In this document: piece after piece, positions 35,801 through 45,635 of the stretch
Position numbering within the stretch: position 1 is the stretch's first letter
Layout: each line of letters begins with the position of its first letter
Assembly (NCBI GenBank): GCA_019916065.1
Contig: CM034244.1
Coordinates: 23,738,471 to 23,802,470, forward strand
Direction: 5' to 3'
DNA: 64,000 nucleotides
DNA from: Vitellaria paradoxa
Lineage: Eukaryota > Streptophyta > Magnoliopsida > Ericales > Sapotaceae
Program-made: the position numbers and the translations under genes
Notes under the pieces: generated by a model
Databases searched by the model: none
What the model was told of the DNA's origin: nothing
What the model saw: the letters and a program-made list of their open reading frames with translations, nothing else

Positions 35801-38800
35801 AGTTAAGTCTATTGTTTTGTTTTCTAATTTAAAAATTGTAATTTCCCTTATGTTGGAATTAAGCATGCTTAGTATAAAACATTCTGGATACTTATTTTTT
35901 CTTTTGTATGTTAATTTTTTTTTACAGGATACTTGATAATATTAATGGTTCGAAGCTGTGTCTGGCTACCTTAGGATATTTAGTTACAAGTATTTTCTAT
36001 TATGTGTTAATCATTAATTGTAATACACTAAAGACAAACATCATTGGAGTACTTACCAAAAGAAAAAAAAAAAACACATCATTGGAGTACTGTAAAATTT
36101 TTTATTGGCTATTATTATGACAAATTTATGCATTGGAGATTTTAAATTTTTATGTAATGTATGCATTTTATTTACTTAAATTTCTTTATTGAATTTATTA
36201 GGTAGAAGTAACCTTAAACTTGAAAATTTTAAATTATGAAATTTAAATGTGAAATTACAAATTACTTGTAGTGACAAAAAGACTTGTCCCAAAAAAAAAA
36301 AATAATAATAATAAATAAATAAAAAAAAGTTGAAGTGACAATAAAATAGTTGTTATAGCATCTCATATTTGTTACATACCAAGCACATTATTTGTGACGG
36401 AAGGGATTGTAACTATTTATTATGACAACGAAATTATCCGTCACTGTTATGTAATTTAGTGACAAGATATAATAGTGTCACTGGCAATAATTTTTGTGAC
36501 AATGAAATCACTCGTCACTGTTACACACTTTTACTGACAAGATATATTGTTATTATAAGGATAAATTTTTTAATTTTACAAAAATAGAACAAATCTATAG
36601 TGACAACTTTATAGGATTTTGTGACAAAATTTTGTGTTACTAAATATATCAATTAGTGAATGATTCAATTGTCACAAAAAGTATCTTCTTTTGACGACAT
36701 GCGCCTATCACTAAAAGCTAAGTTTTAGTGACAACAACAAATTGTCTGTCATCACATTAACTTCTAGTAATGGGACTGTAAGCGATAACATTTAGTCGTC
36801 ACTAATGTTGTCCCTAAAAGATTTTTGTGACAAAGGCCATATTTCAGTAACAACTTTTGTTGTCACTAAAGGCACATTTTCTTGTAGTGCTAGTTGTTGT
36901 CACTATCAATTTTTTAACAACTTTTGTGATACAACTTTCCCATGTTATACCAACCTCAAAAGTGAAAAGAGAATGAAATAGATGGGATCAATCTTTACCG
37001 AATGTAATACAACTTCCATGTGATATTCTAGCAGTAACACCAGGTTTGAGCTGCTTGTTGTCAATGAATGTACCATTCGTGCTGTCCAAATCAGTGACCA
37101 ATAGATTCCCGTCCCTCTTCTGAATGCGGGCATGCACCCCAGAAACTGTTTTAGGTTTAAAAAAAAAAATCTAAATGAATACACAAGGGAAATATAGTTG
37201 TTTGTTTAATCAAATGAATTAATTTGAGCCCTCAAGATATTTCTCTATATCTCCCATTAATGATACAAGTGACAATGTTGTGAATCATATCGTAACCTTA
37301 ACTAATGGTAAGTGATTATGCACAGATAATAATTTCACACATTTAGATAAACTTCAATTCCTCATTTTAAATATTTAACTATATTTTCATATTTTTGTCT
37401 TGCTTTCAAAATATTTCTGAAATGTTTTAGTTTATGTGCTAAACACTCTAGCAAAACGAAATTTTGATCCTTGGGCAAGGATCATGATGCAAAATTTAAT
37501 CATTCAATATGAACAAAAAATGTCATTAAGTGAATGAATATAGTGGCACATAAAAACCATATACATCATATGTTTCAGAGCGTATCAATAAATGATCGAC
37601 ACAAACTTTAACCTTGGAAATTTATCAAATGTTTACTTTTATTATTAACCAATTAAGAGATGGGAAAATTCCAAATATATGTACTTTGGATGGAAAATTC
37701 CATTTTAATGAACAAGAAACTTGAAATTTCAAATAGATGAACTTTTATTGTGCCCGGTACAAAACCTAGTTGCACTTGGAGTAAAAGTTGATGTATTTGG
37801 AATTTCAAAATTTTCAGTACATTAAAATGGAATTTTAAGTTTAAAAGTTCACTTTCTTGGAATTTCCCCTTAGGTAATATTTGACACGAGATGAAAATTT
37901 TGGGGATAAAAGATTATTGGTGTAACTGTTACTTAATAGGATAACACATTTATAATACTTATATTTGGATTGAAAAAGTAAATATTACTTGGTAATAATT
38001 ATATTATGTTTGAAATGCTAAAAGTTTTAAAGGGATAAAAGTTAATTATGTTTAGAATAAAGGTAAATTGACTAAGGTTAAAACTATTATTTAATCTTAG
38101 TAAAATATTATAAAAAAATCATCATAATAATTGTTATTTTAATAATAATTAATTTTAATAGATATATATTATTAAACATAATTTTAAATAAAAATATTAA
38201 TTATAAAAATAATTTATCATAGATTAATATTTCAATAGTAATTAATTCTAATAATGAATTATTATATGTTAAAAATTATTTTTGTTTTGATAAAAATTTA
38301 ATAAAACAAATAATTTTAGTTTATTTAAATAAATTATTAATTTTCATAAATTATATTAATACAACACATAATCTAACAAATAATTAGTTATGAGAAATAA
38401 TTTTTATTTAATAAAATAAATTATTTTAATAATTAATTATTATTTATTAGACATTAATTTTAATTTTGGAAAATAAATAATTTTAGTCATAAATTAATAT
38501 TTCAATAATATTAACTTAATAAAATGTAATAAATTATTTTAATAAGAAATTGTTATTTATTAAATATTATTTTGATAAAATAATTTAATAATTAATTAAT
38601 TTAATTTGATTAAATAAATTATTGTTTTATAATATTAATTAATTATATAGGAGAATATTGCCTGCAATTTTACAGGAGTATAAAAAAAATATTTTATAAG
38701 AGCAATGAGAAGAGGTAAAATTTTTCCATTACCTTCCGTTACCTACCTCCCTCCTAAAGTACCCAGTAAAATTTACCATCCTTTACCCCAAAACAAACAT

Positions 38801-40224
38801 GTCCTTAAAGGGTCTGCAATTAGGGAGTTTTAATACCTGTTGCAACAGGAATTACCATATTTGCTTTCTCAGGGAGACGTCCAATAGTGACCACATCCTG
38901 AAGAACCACCCAAAATTTCCAGCAAATTGTTTGTCCATATAACAACAATTACTAATTGCATGGCCAATAAAAGATGATAATGGAAGTACTTACTGAAGCT
39001 ATTTCAAATGCACCTGGCATTGAAACCTTAGAACCAATGTGTCTTGAGTCACCATCACCTATAAAGTACCAAAGTGTGTAGACATACATCGTGTACTGTC
39101 ATGTCTTAAGCATATTTCATAATTGAGGATCAAATGAGCTACAAATAATTTGAGTTACAACAACTTGATAAATACAAACATTAACCAAAATGATCTTCGA
39201 CAGAAGAAGTAAATTCTTTGGAATTTGAATAATGAAATGCACAAAAAGAAGTAAATTTCTAGTCTACATATCTAACAACCCCAAAAAATATGAAATGTCC
39301 TTGTGTTTATAAATAGAATAGCTTGAGTATGTGAGGTGAAAATCATCCAACTTTGAGAGAATTTAGAAAATGGAACTTTCAATTATGACCATAAAATAAG
39401 GATCTGCGAAACAAAATTTGTCAGACTAGTAAAATATCCACACGAATTGAAGGACAAATTTAGGAATAATACAGAATTGGCAGTGTACATCCTAAAAAAA
39501 TTGGACAAAAGCTAATTTTGGTGTGAATAGTGAAACCAGAGACTGGAATTTGTCAATACAGCCAGAAACGGACAGAAACAGTCCCAGACAACTACCTCAA
39601 AACCACAAATCCAACAGAGAAGCCGCATGGCACTGACTGAAGAACAAGAAAAGAAACAACAAGCCGAAGGTCCCAAAATGTTTCAAGGAATATAGATGCA
39701 GGAAAGTACCAATTGAGAACGAAGCATTTGGATTCAGTTCTATAAGGCAATTCAGGGTGATGATATAAAAAATTAAACACCAGTAAATAAAAGTTTTAGT
39801 TACTTTTTTCATTTTTGTTTTGTGGGTATTCTCTGTGGATATTGGGGTATGTCTAGCATCACCTTTAATTTGGAATTATGAAACTTAATAATTGTAGTAA
39901 AATAGAAAGCACGGAAAATCACTGACCTACAGGTTCAAGAAGCCATCTTTCTGCATCAACTGTTGTGGTGCTTTCAGTTTCAGACCCAGAAGCATTTGTG
40001 GGAACAAGAAGGTTAATCCTCTGCTGCCTTGTCTTGATTTTGATACATTTCAGCTTTATGGGTAAGTTTCTAAAGCCTAGAAAGGGTTCAGAATGATTGG
40101 CAAATACTTTGGAGGGGATGAAGAAGAGAGAGGATAGAGAAGTAGAAGAGGTTTGAGGCCTCGGGGTTGGAAGCTTGGCACAGGAAAGAAGAGTGGGGGT
40201 GGATGATTTTATTATTATTTCCAT
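20701..40224 (-). CDS. FHA-domain protein, probably plastid-targeted (five exons)
   Basis: A gene of 693 coding bases (230 residues) joins exons 40224-39927, 39058-38994, 38897-38837, 37145-36999 and 20822-20701. All introns are GT-AG and all joins keep one frame. Residues 1 to ~60 ([18 protein letters not shown]...) are Ser/Thr-rich and lack acidic residues at the start, like a chloroplast transit peptide. The FHA domain is at about 100-198, with [14 protein letters not shown] (Gly127-Arg128), SGVHARI (Ser143, His146), [11 protein letters not shown] (Asn165-Gly166) and [14 protein letters not shown] domains bind phosphothreonine peptides; the partner is unknown. It resembles the small plant chloroplast FHA proteins typified by Arabidopsis At2g21530 (recalled, not searched). 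The acidic tail ends ...NSESTS. Intron sizes are 868, 96, 1,691 and 16,176 bp. Confidence 0.92.
21230..21367. mobile_element. Small MITE candidate
   Basis: 138 bp with related inverted ends (GGAGGCGTTTGTAGTTC and GGGACCGTTTGGAAC). ATA flanks both sides (21227-21229, 21368-21370). The interior is AT-rich. Tourist-like by size and 3-bp flank; TTA would be more usual. Confidence 0.5.
21672..22796. mobile_element. MULE-like element candidate with a GC-richer interior
   Basis: Ends read GGGTAAATTATATGTACTTT and, inverted, GGGTGAAAAGTATC. Deeper inverted similarity includes AGACCCCT and the A(C/T)TCCGTTA-type words. A 9-bp duplication was not found. The middle (~22030-22260) is clearly richer in G+C (GCCGGGCGGTTTGGCTGGCG), which could be a captured host fragment. 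A TA microsatellite is at 22327-22349. Confidence 0.4.
23116..23490 (+). repeat. Possible solo LTR
   Basis: The stretch has LTR-like promoter order: TGATGTAGTATGAAAG start, TATA box CCTATATAAAGGC (~23301), AATAAAG (~23329) and T/C-rich DNA ending near CTGCATCA. Ends and target duplication are not certain. Confidence 0.35.
23564..23921. mobile_element. Tourist-like MITE candidate
   Basis: 358 bp with inverted ends GGGGTGGTTTAAAGTTC and GGGCAGGTTTGGAGCTC (10 of the first 14 positions match). Flanks are TAA and TAG. Confidence 0.5.
24095..26790 (+). pseudogene. L1-type LINE, 5'-truncated
   Basis: The segment encodes the reverse transcriptase part of a plant L1-type non-LTR element, in pieces. 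In order: [18 protein letters not shown] (~24110), DKAPRPDGW (~24425), [16 protein letters not shown] (~24600), QAFVRG (~24710), [18 protein letters not shown] (~24985), the catalytic FADD (codons around 25134, out of frame with its upstream part), then the zinc-binding RT domain near 26260-26420 (RRGY...[15 protein letters not shown]). Several stops and frameshifts break it. No endonuclease domain is present, so the 5' end is lost, as is common for LINE insertions. It lies antisense to the host gene. Confidence 0.9.
26862..27960 (+). pseudogene. Ty1/copia gag-protease-integrase fragment
   Basis: Decayed plus-strand copia coding sequence: a damaged zinc knuckle ([17 protein letters not shown], ~26930), a protease region ([13 protein letters not shown], ~27150), the pre-integrase motif [16 protein letters not shown] (~27545-27592) and integrase fragments ([10 protein letters not shown] ~27650, VIFVDDYS ~27795). 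No RT or LTRs accompany it. It is a different copy from the minus-strand copia element beside it. Confidence 0.8.
27961..28720. other. Non-coding, no feature recognised
   Basis: Intronic spacer between two copia copies. No conserved frame was seen. Confidence 0.5.
28726..28964 (-). repeat. Copia 3' LTR
   Basis: 239 bp. Pairs with 33479-33717. TG and CA ends are kept. Confidence 0.92.
29000..33420 (-). pseudogene. Copia gag-pol, many stops and frameshifts
   Basis: The polyprotein starts at ATG 33420-33418 ([19 protein letters not shown]). Parts in order on the minus strand: gag (to ~32640), zinc knuckle [14 protein letters not shown] (~32620-32580), protease/pre-integrase with [13 protein letters not shown] and [12 protein letters not shown] (~32290-32093), [15 protein letters not shown] (~31895), integrase with [13 protein letters not shown] (~31530) and the C-terminal [17 protein letters not shown] (~31100), then RT pieces (~30960-29760), and [12 protein letters not shown]...[12 protein letters not shown]...[10 protein letters not shown] (~29720-29510) leading to RNase H ([12 protein letters not shown], ~29430). 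It cannot be expressed as a full protein. Confidence 0.9.
33467..33478 (-). other. Primer binding site, initiator tRNA-Met
   Basis: TGGTATCAGAGC on the minus strand, directly after the 5' LTR; all 12 bases fit plant initiator tRNA-Met. Confidence 0.92.
33479..33717 (-). repeat. Copia 5' LTR
   Basis: 239 bp. Its 3' end (minus strand) abuts the primer binding site. Confidence 0.92.
33723..34740. other. Non-coding intronic spacer
   Basis: Near 34100-34240 the words 'ttgaaacactc', 'actatgaaacatactaaaa' and 'aagttgtttt' recur as a loose local repeat. Nothing else is recognised. Confidence 0.5.
34741..35178. repeat. GAGCTC-rich dispersed plant repeat (partial)
   Basis: It starts with TTAGGGGTGAAAACGAATCG and is rich in CTCGAGCTCGAG-type words (34870-34900, 35100-35170). 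I recall repeats of this type from many angiosperm genomes. The opposite end, normally an inverted copy of the start, is not present. Confidence 0.5.
35190..35770 (+). pseudogene. CACTA (En/Spm) transposase C-terminal fragment
   Basis: Translated pieces ([26 protein letters not shown], then after a probable intron at ~35310-35396, KFHDLDEML and later [19 protein letters not shown]) resemble the C-terminal plant CACTA transposase domain. Stops interrupt it. The subterminal repeats and CACTA end lie downstream in matching orientation. Confidence 0.6.
36240..36889 (+). mobile_element. CACTA element right end with subterminal repeats
   Basis: The end reads CACTACAAGAAAATGTGCC inward from 36889, the standard plant CACTA terminus. 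Before it are more than ten copies, in both orientations, of TAGTGACAA/TTGTCACTA-type words (36340-36880), the transposase-binding subterminal repeats of this class. The left end was not found, so this copy is truncated. Confidence 0.85.
36999..37145 (-). CDS. FHA gene exon 4 (core of the FHA domain)
   Basis: 147 bases from acceptor AAAACAG|TTTCTGG to donor TTCG|GTAAAG. It holds [12 protein letters not shown], the STNGTFID motif and SCITF. It is the most conserved part of the gene and lies 110 bases from the CACTA remnant. Confidence 0.93.
37662..37868. mobile_element. 207-bp MITE candidate in FHA intron 3
   Basis: Long inverted ends: GGGAAAATTCCAAATATA and GGGAAATTCCAAGAAAG, with AAATTCCATTTTAATG shared further in. 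MULE-like by its ends. The flanks match poorly, so the duplication is uncertain. Confidence 0.6.
37873..38804. mobile_element. Harbinger-type MITE candidate in FHA intron 3
   Basis: 932 bp between TTA (37870-37872) and TTA (38805-38807). The ends share GG.A.AT.TTTG and TTTTGGGG.TAAA.GAT inward. The interior (38090-38650) is almost pure A+T. It abuts the MITE at 37662. Confidence 0.45.
38837..38897 (-). CDS. FHA gene exon 3 (Gly-Arg loop of the FHA domain)
   Basis: 61 bases from acceptor TTCTTCAG|GATG to donor ACAG|GTATT. It encodes [20 protein letters not shown]. The conserved FHA Gly-Arg is in TIGR. Confidence 0.92.
38994..39058 (-). CDS. FHA gene exon 2
   Basis: 65 bases from acceptor TTATAG|GTGATGG to donor TTCA|GTAAGT. 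It encodes [20 protein letters not shown] plus S. Confidence 0.9.
39927..40224 (-). CDS. FHA gene exon 1 (start and transit peptide)
   Basis: ATG is at 40224-40222 in a good context (AAAAATGG). The open frame extends 5' of this ATG only to a GTG at 40272, so 40224 is the first ATG in frame. The exon ends ...EPV plus one base of Gly, at donor GTAG|GTCAGT. Confidence 0.9.
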
Positions 40225-40440
40225 TTTTCTCTTTTTGTGAGGGAAGAAAGTGGACTGCTCCCTCGCTGGCACTAGTCTCTTGCAATACTGAAACCAACCA
40301 CGCCCTTTTACTCTTTATGCTTAGTTGACAAATTGTAGTAGTAGATAAGTGGCTAGTTTATCACAGTTTGTGTATGTGAGCATGTGGCATCCAATTAATG
40401 CTCCTCATAGGGATTTTGGATAACAAATCTAAATCTTGAC

Positions 40441-40450
40441 CATATATAGG
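40441..40450 (-). promoter_or_regulatory. Candidate TATA box of the FHA gene
   Basis: CCTATATATG on the minus strand, about 220 bases before the ATG. A weaker candidate, CATAAAGAG, lies near 40312-40320. Position and composition are the only support. Confidence 0.35.
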
Positions 40451-40980
40451 TAGCTTTTCTCAGCCCCACCCGTCGGTTGTGTGAATTGGGATCTTACTAT
40501 TTTTGTTGAATTTGAACAGTTTGTGATCCTCCCGGGGGCGACCCAACCCAATATGTTAGAATTGAGAATGGATCAAATCAAAATTGAGCTGTATCAACTT
40601 GACTTGTTGATTCGATTTCAAGATCAATTCAATTTCAATTTCAATTTTTAGATATCAGATAGAATCAATTCACTTTTATTTTGTACTCGAAATTGAACTA
40701 ATCCGATTCATATAAGTTTTGAGTTAAATATATCTCATTTTAAAAGTACTAATACTAAACAAAGAGCTTGATTATTACAAAGTTTTTAAGATTTCTGACA
40801 TAATTTAAAAAGATAAGATGTCACAGAATTTCTAAGAAATCATTTCAACACATAAAAATATTAGATAAAACTAATTCAACGATAAACATAATAATGAGGT
40901 GGCATATAAAAAGTGCTATTATAAATTCGTAAAATCTTTCTACATGAAAGTGTCAATGAGCTCCAATGATTCTAAATACT

Positions 40981-41091
40981 GAGCCCGTTTGGCAAATAGC
41001 AGCCTTTAGAGATTTTTAACAATTTTCTTTTACTTATTTTTAGCAATTTTTTACTAAAAATTAAAAAAAAAATGATGACCCAAACAGGCTC
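40981..41091. mobile_element. Small MITE candidate upstream of the FHA gene
   Basis: 111 bp with inverted ends GAGCCCGTTTGGCAAAT and GAGCCTGTTTGGGTCAT. No clear target duplication. Confidence 0.5.
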
Positions 41092-41546
41092 CACGTACCA
41101 TAACTTACAAGTAAAGTTGTTATTATCTAAAACGTAAGAATATAATAATTAAATATTAAAAGAAATATAAAACAGATAGAGTTATCTGTTATGGTATTTC
41201 ACTCTGCCATTGTAAAATTGCCCATGGCACATGTCTTATTCTATTTGTCAAGCACGTGTCAAAAAAGAAAAAGGACTAATACTATGCTAACAGAATTTTT
41301 TATCTGAAAAAAGTAGCATACTGAGGATTTAGGGGATTCCGGTGCAGTATTGCACTTGTTAATAATTAAGTGTAAATTTTTACTGTCGGATTCTTATCAA
41401 TAAATCTAATAGTGGACATTTAAAACTAAAAAATTAAGGTTCAATATTGAGATTGAATTTGTTTCTGTCTATCTTTCAAGATCTCTATCTACCTCTATCT
41501 CTATCAAAAATTTTGTTTATCTCTTTCTATGATTTAGAATGGATTT
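41092..41546. other. Non-coding spacer
   Basis: AT-rich with a few C/T-rich stretches (41470-41530). No element ends recognised. Confidence 0.5.
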
Positions 41547-44500
41547 TGTCACGCCCCGAATTTTCATGACACGAATGGTCGAGGGTGACTTAGGATTATT
41601 TATTAGGTATAAAAATAAGACGATAACAACATGCCGTCACACCCCAAATTTTCTTTCAAACGGGAGTTGACTCGCAATAAAAATTTAAGGTATTCAAAAT
41701 TTCTAGTTTATCCCAACCAATATTTATAAGCCATTAGGTTGAATCATTTGGTAGGGATTAACCGCAAAGTACAAAATAAAGATAAAGAATAGTATTATAG
41801 AGCCATCTAAGCGTCCCAACCATTCGATTAACATTATATATCAAATAAAAGTAAACTAGATCTAAACTTAATTATTACAATCATCCAACAATTATTATTA
41901 CAAACTACAATAATAAATAAAGTCTTCCAGTGCTAAAAAAAATATAGACAACTCTTCTGGTGGAATATTTTCAGAGAAAATAATATATTTTCAGAGAAAT
42001 TAATTTCTTTCCAGCTCATCTTCAGTATCCCTGTGCTTAATATCCTGAAAAAATATTCTCACAAAGGGGTGAGCTACTAAAGCCCAATAATCAGAATCTC
42101 CTAGGTGCCTATATGCAATGGTCGTAATACTACACTGTATTAGGTGACCCAATACAGTGAATCTGATTAGGTGGCATACTGATCATGTAACAATTAATTC
42201 AATAGATCCCAACTGAATAATGTAAATTATACTTACAACGGTTCGATGAAACCGTCACTATAACTACTATTTTACTTACACATAAAATAGTTTAATATTG
42301 ATATGTGTACCACAATGAAATCGGTGTTGCAGTGGTGGAGATTTCAGATTTAGATCTTCAAGGTATTGGGATCAAACCTCATAGCGATATAGGTTTCGTA
42401 TATATATTTTTTTCTACATCTTTTTATAAAATATTTATCTAAAGGAATTAAATATAATCAAATAATTCCAACACATCATTCATACATAAGCAAAAGAGGT
42501 TGCTGGTCATAGTAAAATTTGATAAAGAGGTTTAATCTAAATCCTCCTATGGTAATCATACTCCTATCTTCCTCTACCCCCAGCCTTGAGAACCAGTGAC
42601 TTTACGGGCTTAGCATCCAATGCATTCCGACGATGTCACCCACCAAAAACCTAGCCGTTGCGACCAGCTACCTGACTGGCCAGGTCAGAAGAGAGCATCT
42701 CCCAAATAAAATGCATATGTTCCCATTTCCATCTAAAAGGCCATTTCTACCCACCCATCACCCCATTGCCAAAAATTTTTTTGCACCGAGTGCCTAATTT
42801 CTTCTCACCCTTTTACATTCTCAAGGGTACCTTGTATGGAAATAAGACATTTTTAATAACGACCGGCAATGTTTCCGGGCGATAAATCCTAAATGGGATT
42901 ATTTAGTCACATACAGTATACTTTAAGTATTTTATCTCAATTCAAAATTAAAAAATAATTCACAATAAATTAAAGATTAAACATAATCACCAATATTATT
43001 ATCATAAAGGTAGGTACTACATGTAAATTAACAAGTAGCAAGTAACTAGAATAATTTAGAATTCGAATTAGTATTTTAATTAATTCTTTTGACAAGTTTG
43101 CCGTACTACCCTTGATAGAAATAAAATTATTTCTAATGATATATTAATTAAGCCGAGGTTGGCATCCTAGTGGGCGGGCGACCCTAATTGTGATTTGAAG
43201 TTGCGAGTTCGAACCTCATTGGCTGCGATCTCGATTTTTGTCTCTTTTTCCTTTTTATTTAATTAATTTATGGAATATAAAGATAATAAATAGCTCTTTG
43301 GACTTATATTTAATTTTAGAAAAATTTATAAGTTTTATTTTATTCTCATCTGGATAGTATAGTACATCAGTTGAACAATTAAGCTAATGTGAGATTACAA
43401 AGCTATTTCATTCTAAACTTCTAATTTGGTTAGAGAATAACATTATTCAAAATAATTTGAATAAATTCTAATCATCATCTTATTTATAACCAAACCCTTA
43501 TCATAGGTTTTCGGCTTCAAGATATCCACAAATGTCCATAGAATTATTCTAATGTTTAGGAAGGTATTAAATATGTTTCATTAAATTCACCTAATCATAA
43601 AAATATAGTTATATAACTTGCTAGGTTGACAAAACAATACCCAAAAAATCAATTAAAATAGATCAAATTTATTTAAGGAAGACCAAATGAGGAAAGAATA
43701 AGTCCATTGTTTTATTTGGGCATTTTATCAAATACTTGGTTCTACTTAGCCATTTTAGTTTGAATAAGTCATCCAACTATCTATGATGAAATTGATTGTC
43801 TAAGTCAGTTATCATAAATATTAGAGTGTCAAATAATACATAATATCCAGTTAAAAATAATTTCATATCAGTTGGAAGATAACTAAGTAGTATCAACTTA
43901 ACAGTCCACTTCATTATTATATCAAATAGTATAAGTGTTTTACTATATTAGGCCTTGTGAACAAAATTACACATCAATAGAAATTATTAACATGACTATA
44001 AATAATAGAGGGTAATTGGAAATTTAAATAAATCTTTAAACATAAAATTCTAAAAGAAATCCGAACAAATATCAATTAAAGGCTAAGCAGAGATAACAGC
44101 ATAAAAGAAAATTCATATAAAATAGAGTAGAACTCCGATATTTATAAACTTTATATCTGTAGAACTAGACTTTAGGACCTACAACTTTCATGTTTTACAC
44201 GTTTTAAAATTCTAAAGTCTAAAGGTTCAAAAATAGCCTTGAATTTAGTTTGTTTAGAAGATACAGTTTTTACACATGTTCAGTAGTTTGGGCATAACTT
44301 TTGACTCACAAATCGGATTGATGCAAATCTTTTTGGGTTGGAAAGAAAACTTAAAGGGCTACAACTTTTATGTTTTAGCCAAAGCCTAATTCCACCGTTT
44401 TAGGGGTCAGAAGCATATCAGAATTTACAAACAGAGAGTTGTCAGCATGCTGGGCTATATCAGACAAAGTTTTGGCTTCCCTACCCCCAATATGCGGGTA

Positions 44501-45630
44501 TTTTTTTTTATCACAATCAAGTTTCATACTTCAAACCCAAAAAAAAATGCTTCAACTTCAAATTGAAGGCATCAAATACATTTTAAGAGGTTCGTCATCC
44601 TACCTCAATGAAGATATTGGTGACCAAGTCTGAGAAGGAAAAAGGAGTTGAGCTTTGAACACCACTCAATTGGAAAGTTCCAAGCCTTTCTTCTTCCTCC
44701 AAGCAACACCGAATCTCCAACCACACTAAATAATGATTTTTTTTCTTTTATGTTTTTCTCTTTGAAGGCACACAAATTTATAAGAAGTCATGGGAGTGTA
44801 GAAAAAGTATCGGTGGAGAAAATAACCTCCACTTCCCATGCTTCAAAGTCACTAATGTAGGATCATACATATACAATAGGTAGCATGATCCAAGAATCAT
44901 GCTTTACTTTTTGACTATCTAACCATATAATTTAATAGAGATATTGGGGGAGATGTATGGAGGTGGCATGATCCGGGAATCATGATTTGCTTTTTTGACT
45001 AATAAACCAAACAATTTAAAAGAGGTATTGGGGAAGATGTATGGAGGTGGCATGATCTGGAAATCATGCTTTGCCTTTTTGACTAATAAACCAAATAATT
45101 TAAAAGATGCTTTAAGGTCTTTCAATCATGCTTGTTTTTTTTTTTTTTTTTTTGACTAATTAAACAAATAATTTAAAATGTGTTTTAAAGTCTTTAGTGT
45201 AGGGTATTCTTTTTTACTAATTAACTAAAAAATTTGAGAGATGTGAGAAATGTATGGAAGGATGGATGGATGGAAAATGAAGTTTGTCGGGATATAATTG
45301 AGAGTTACTATTCATGAGTCAACTCAGTGAATAATAAAGTGAGTTGAAGTGAGTTGAAGTGAGTTGAGGTGAGTCAAAGAAAAGTTGACCCATGGGTTAA
45401 AGGGCTTGGGTTGAACCAAATAGATAATTAGGCTAGGAATTGTTTGGATAAAAGTTTAGAAATTTTACATTAACTCCTATATAAGAGAAATTAAATTCGA
45501 AAATCTTTTCAACTAATTTTATCATTTCAAAATTTTTCAAATTCTCAATTTTCTAGATCTTTACTATAACAAATATCACCATCACACTTAAGCAAATTAA
45601 TTAAGAAAAAACAAAATTCAGGTTATTATA
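41547..45630 (-). mobile_element. Solo LTR 1, long-LTR Ty3/gypsy family, minus orientation
   Basis: 4,084 bp. On the plus strand it starts TGTCACGCCCCGAATTTTC and ends CAGGTTATTATA; the expected final CA has become TA. A perfect 5-bp duplication, GATTT, flanks it (41542-41546, 45631-45635). It has no internal coding region, so recombination between two LTRs probably left it. The ends (TGTAATAACCTG ... GGGCGTGACA on the minus strand) recall Tekay/Del-type LTRs. It pairs in inverted orientation with 46623-50650. Confidence 0.88.
44879..45115 (+). repeat. ~84-bp tandem repeat, three copies, inside solo LTR 1
   Basis: Units start at 44879, 44962 and 45046 with GGT(A/G)GCATGATC and include TTTTTGACTA and 'gtattgggg(g/a)agatgtatgga'. 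Solo LTR 2 has only one equivalent (about 46975-47060), so the array grew in this copy or shrank in the other. Confidence 0.8.
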
Positions 45631-45635
45631 GATTT

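Larger units (their letters stand above)
20823..36998 (-). other. 16.2-kb last intron of the FHA gene, packed with transposons
   Basis: The intron is bounded by GTAAAG (36998-36993) and TTCTAG (ending 20823) on the minus strand. Inside, in window order, are a MITE candidate, a MULE-like candidate, a possible solo LTR, another MITE candidate, an L1-type LINE (plus), a copia fragment (plus), a copia element with both LTRs (minus, sense to the host gene), a GAGCTC-rich repeat and a CACTA remnant. Confidence 0.85.

Noticed and set aside
40225..40272. An upstream, in-frame extension of the FHA protein by 16 residues
   Set aside because: The extension would begin at GTG (40272). The first in-frame ATG is 40224, in a good context and followed by a transit-peptide-like sequence.
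43146..43232. A functional tRNA gene
   Set aside because: The box-like words are there, but I could not form an acceptor stem or a full cloverleaf, and the block is part of a repeated LTR.
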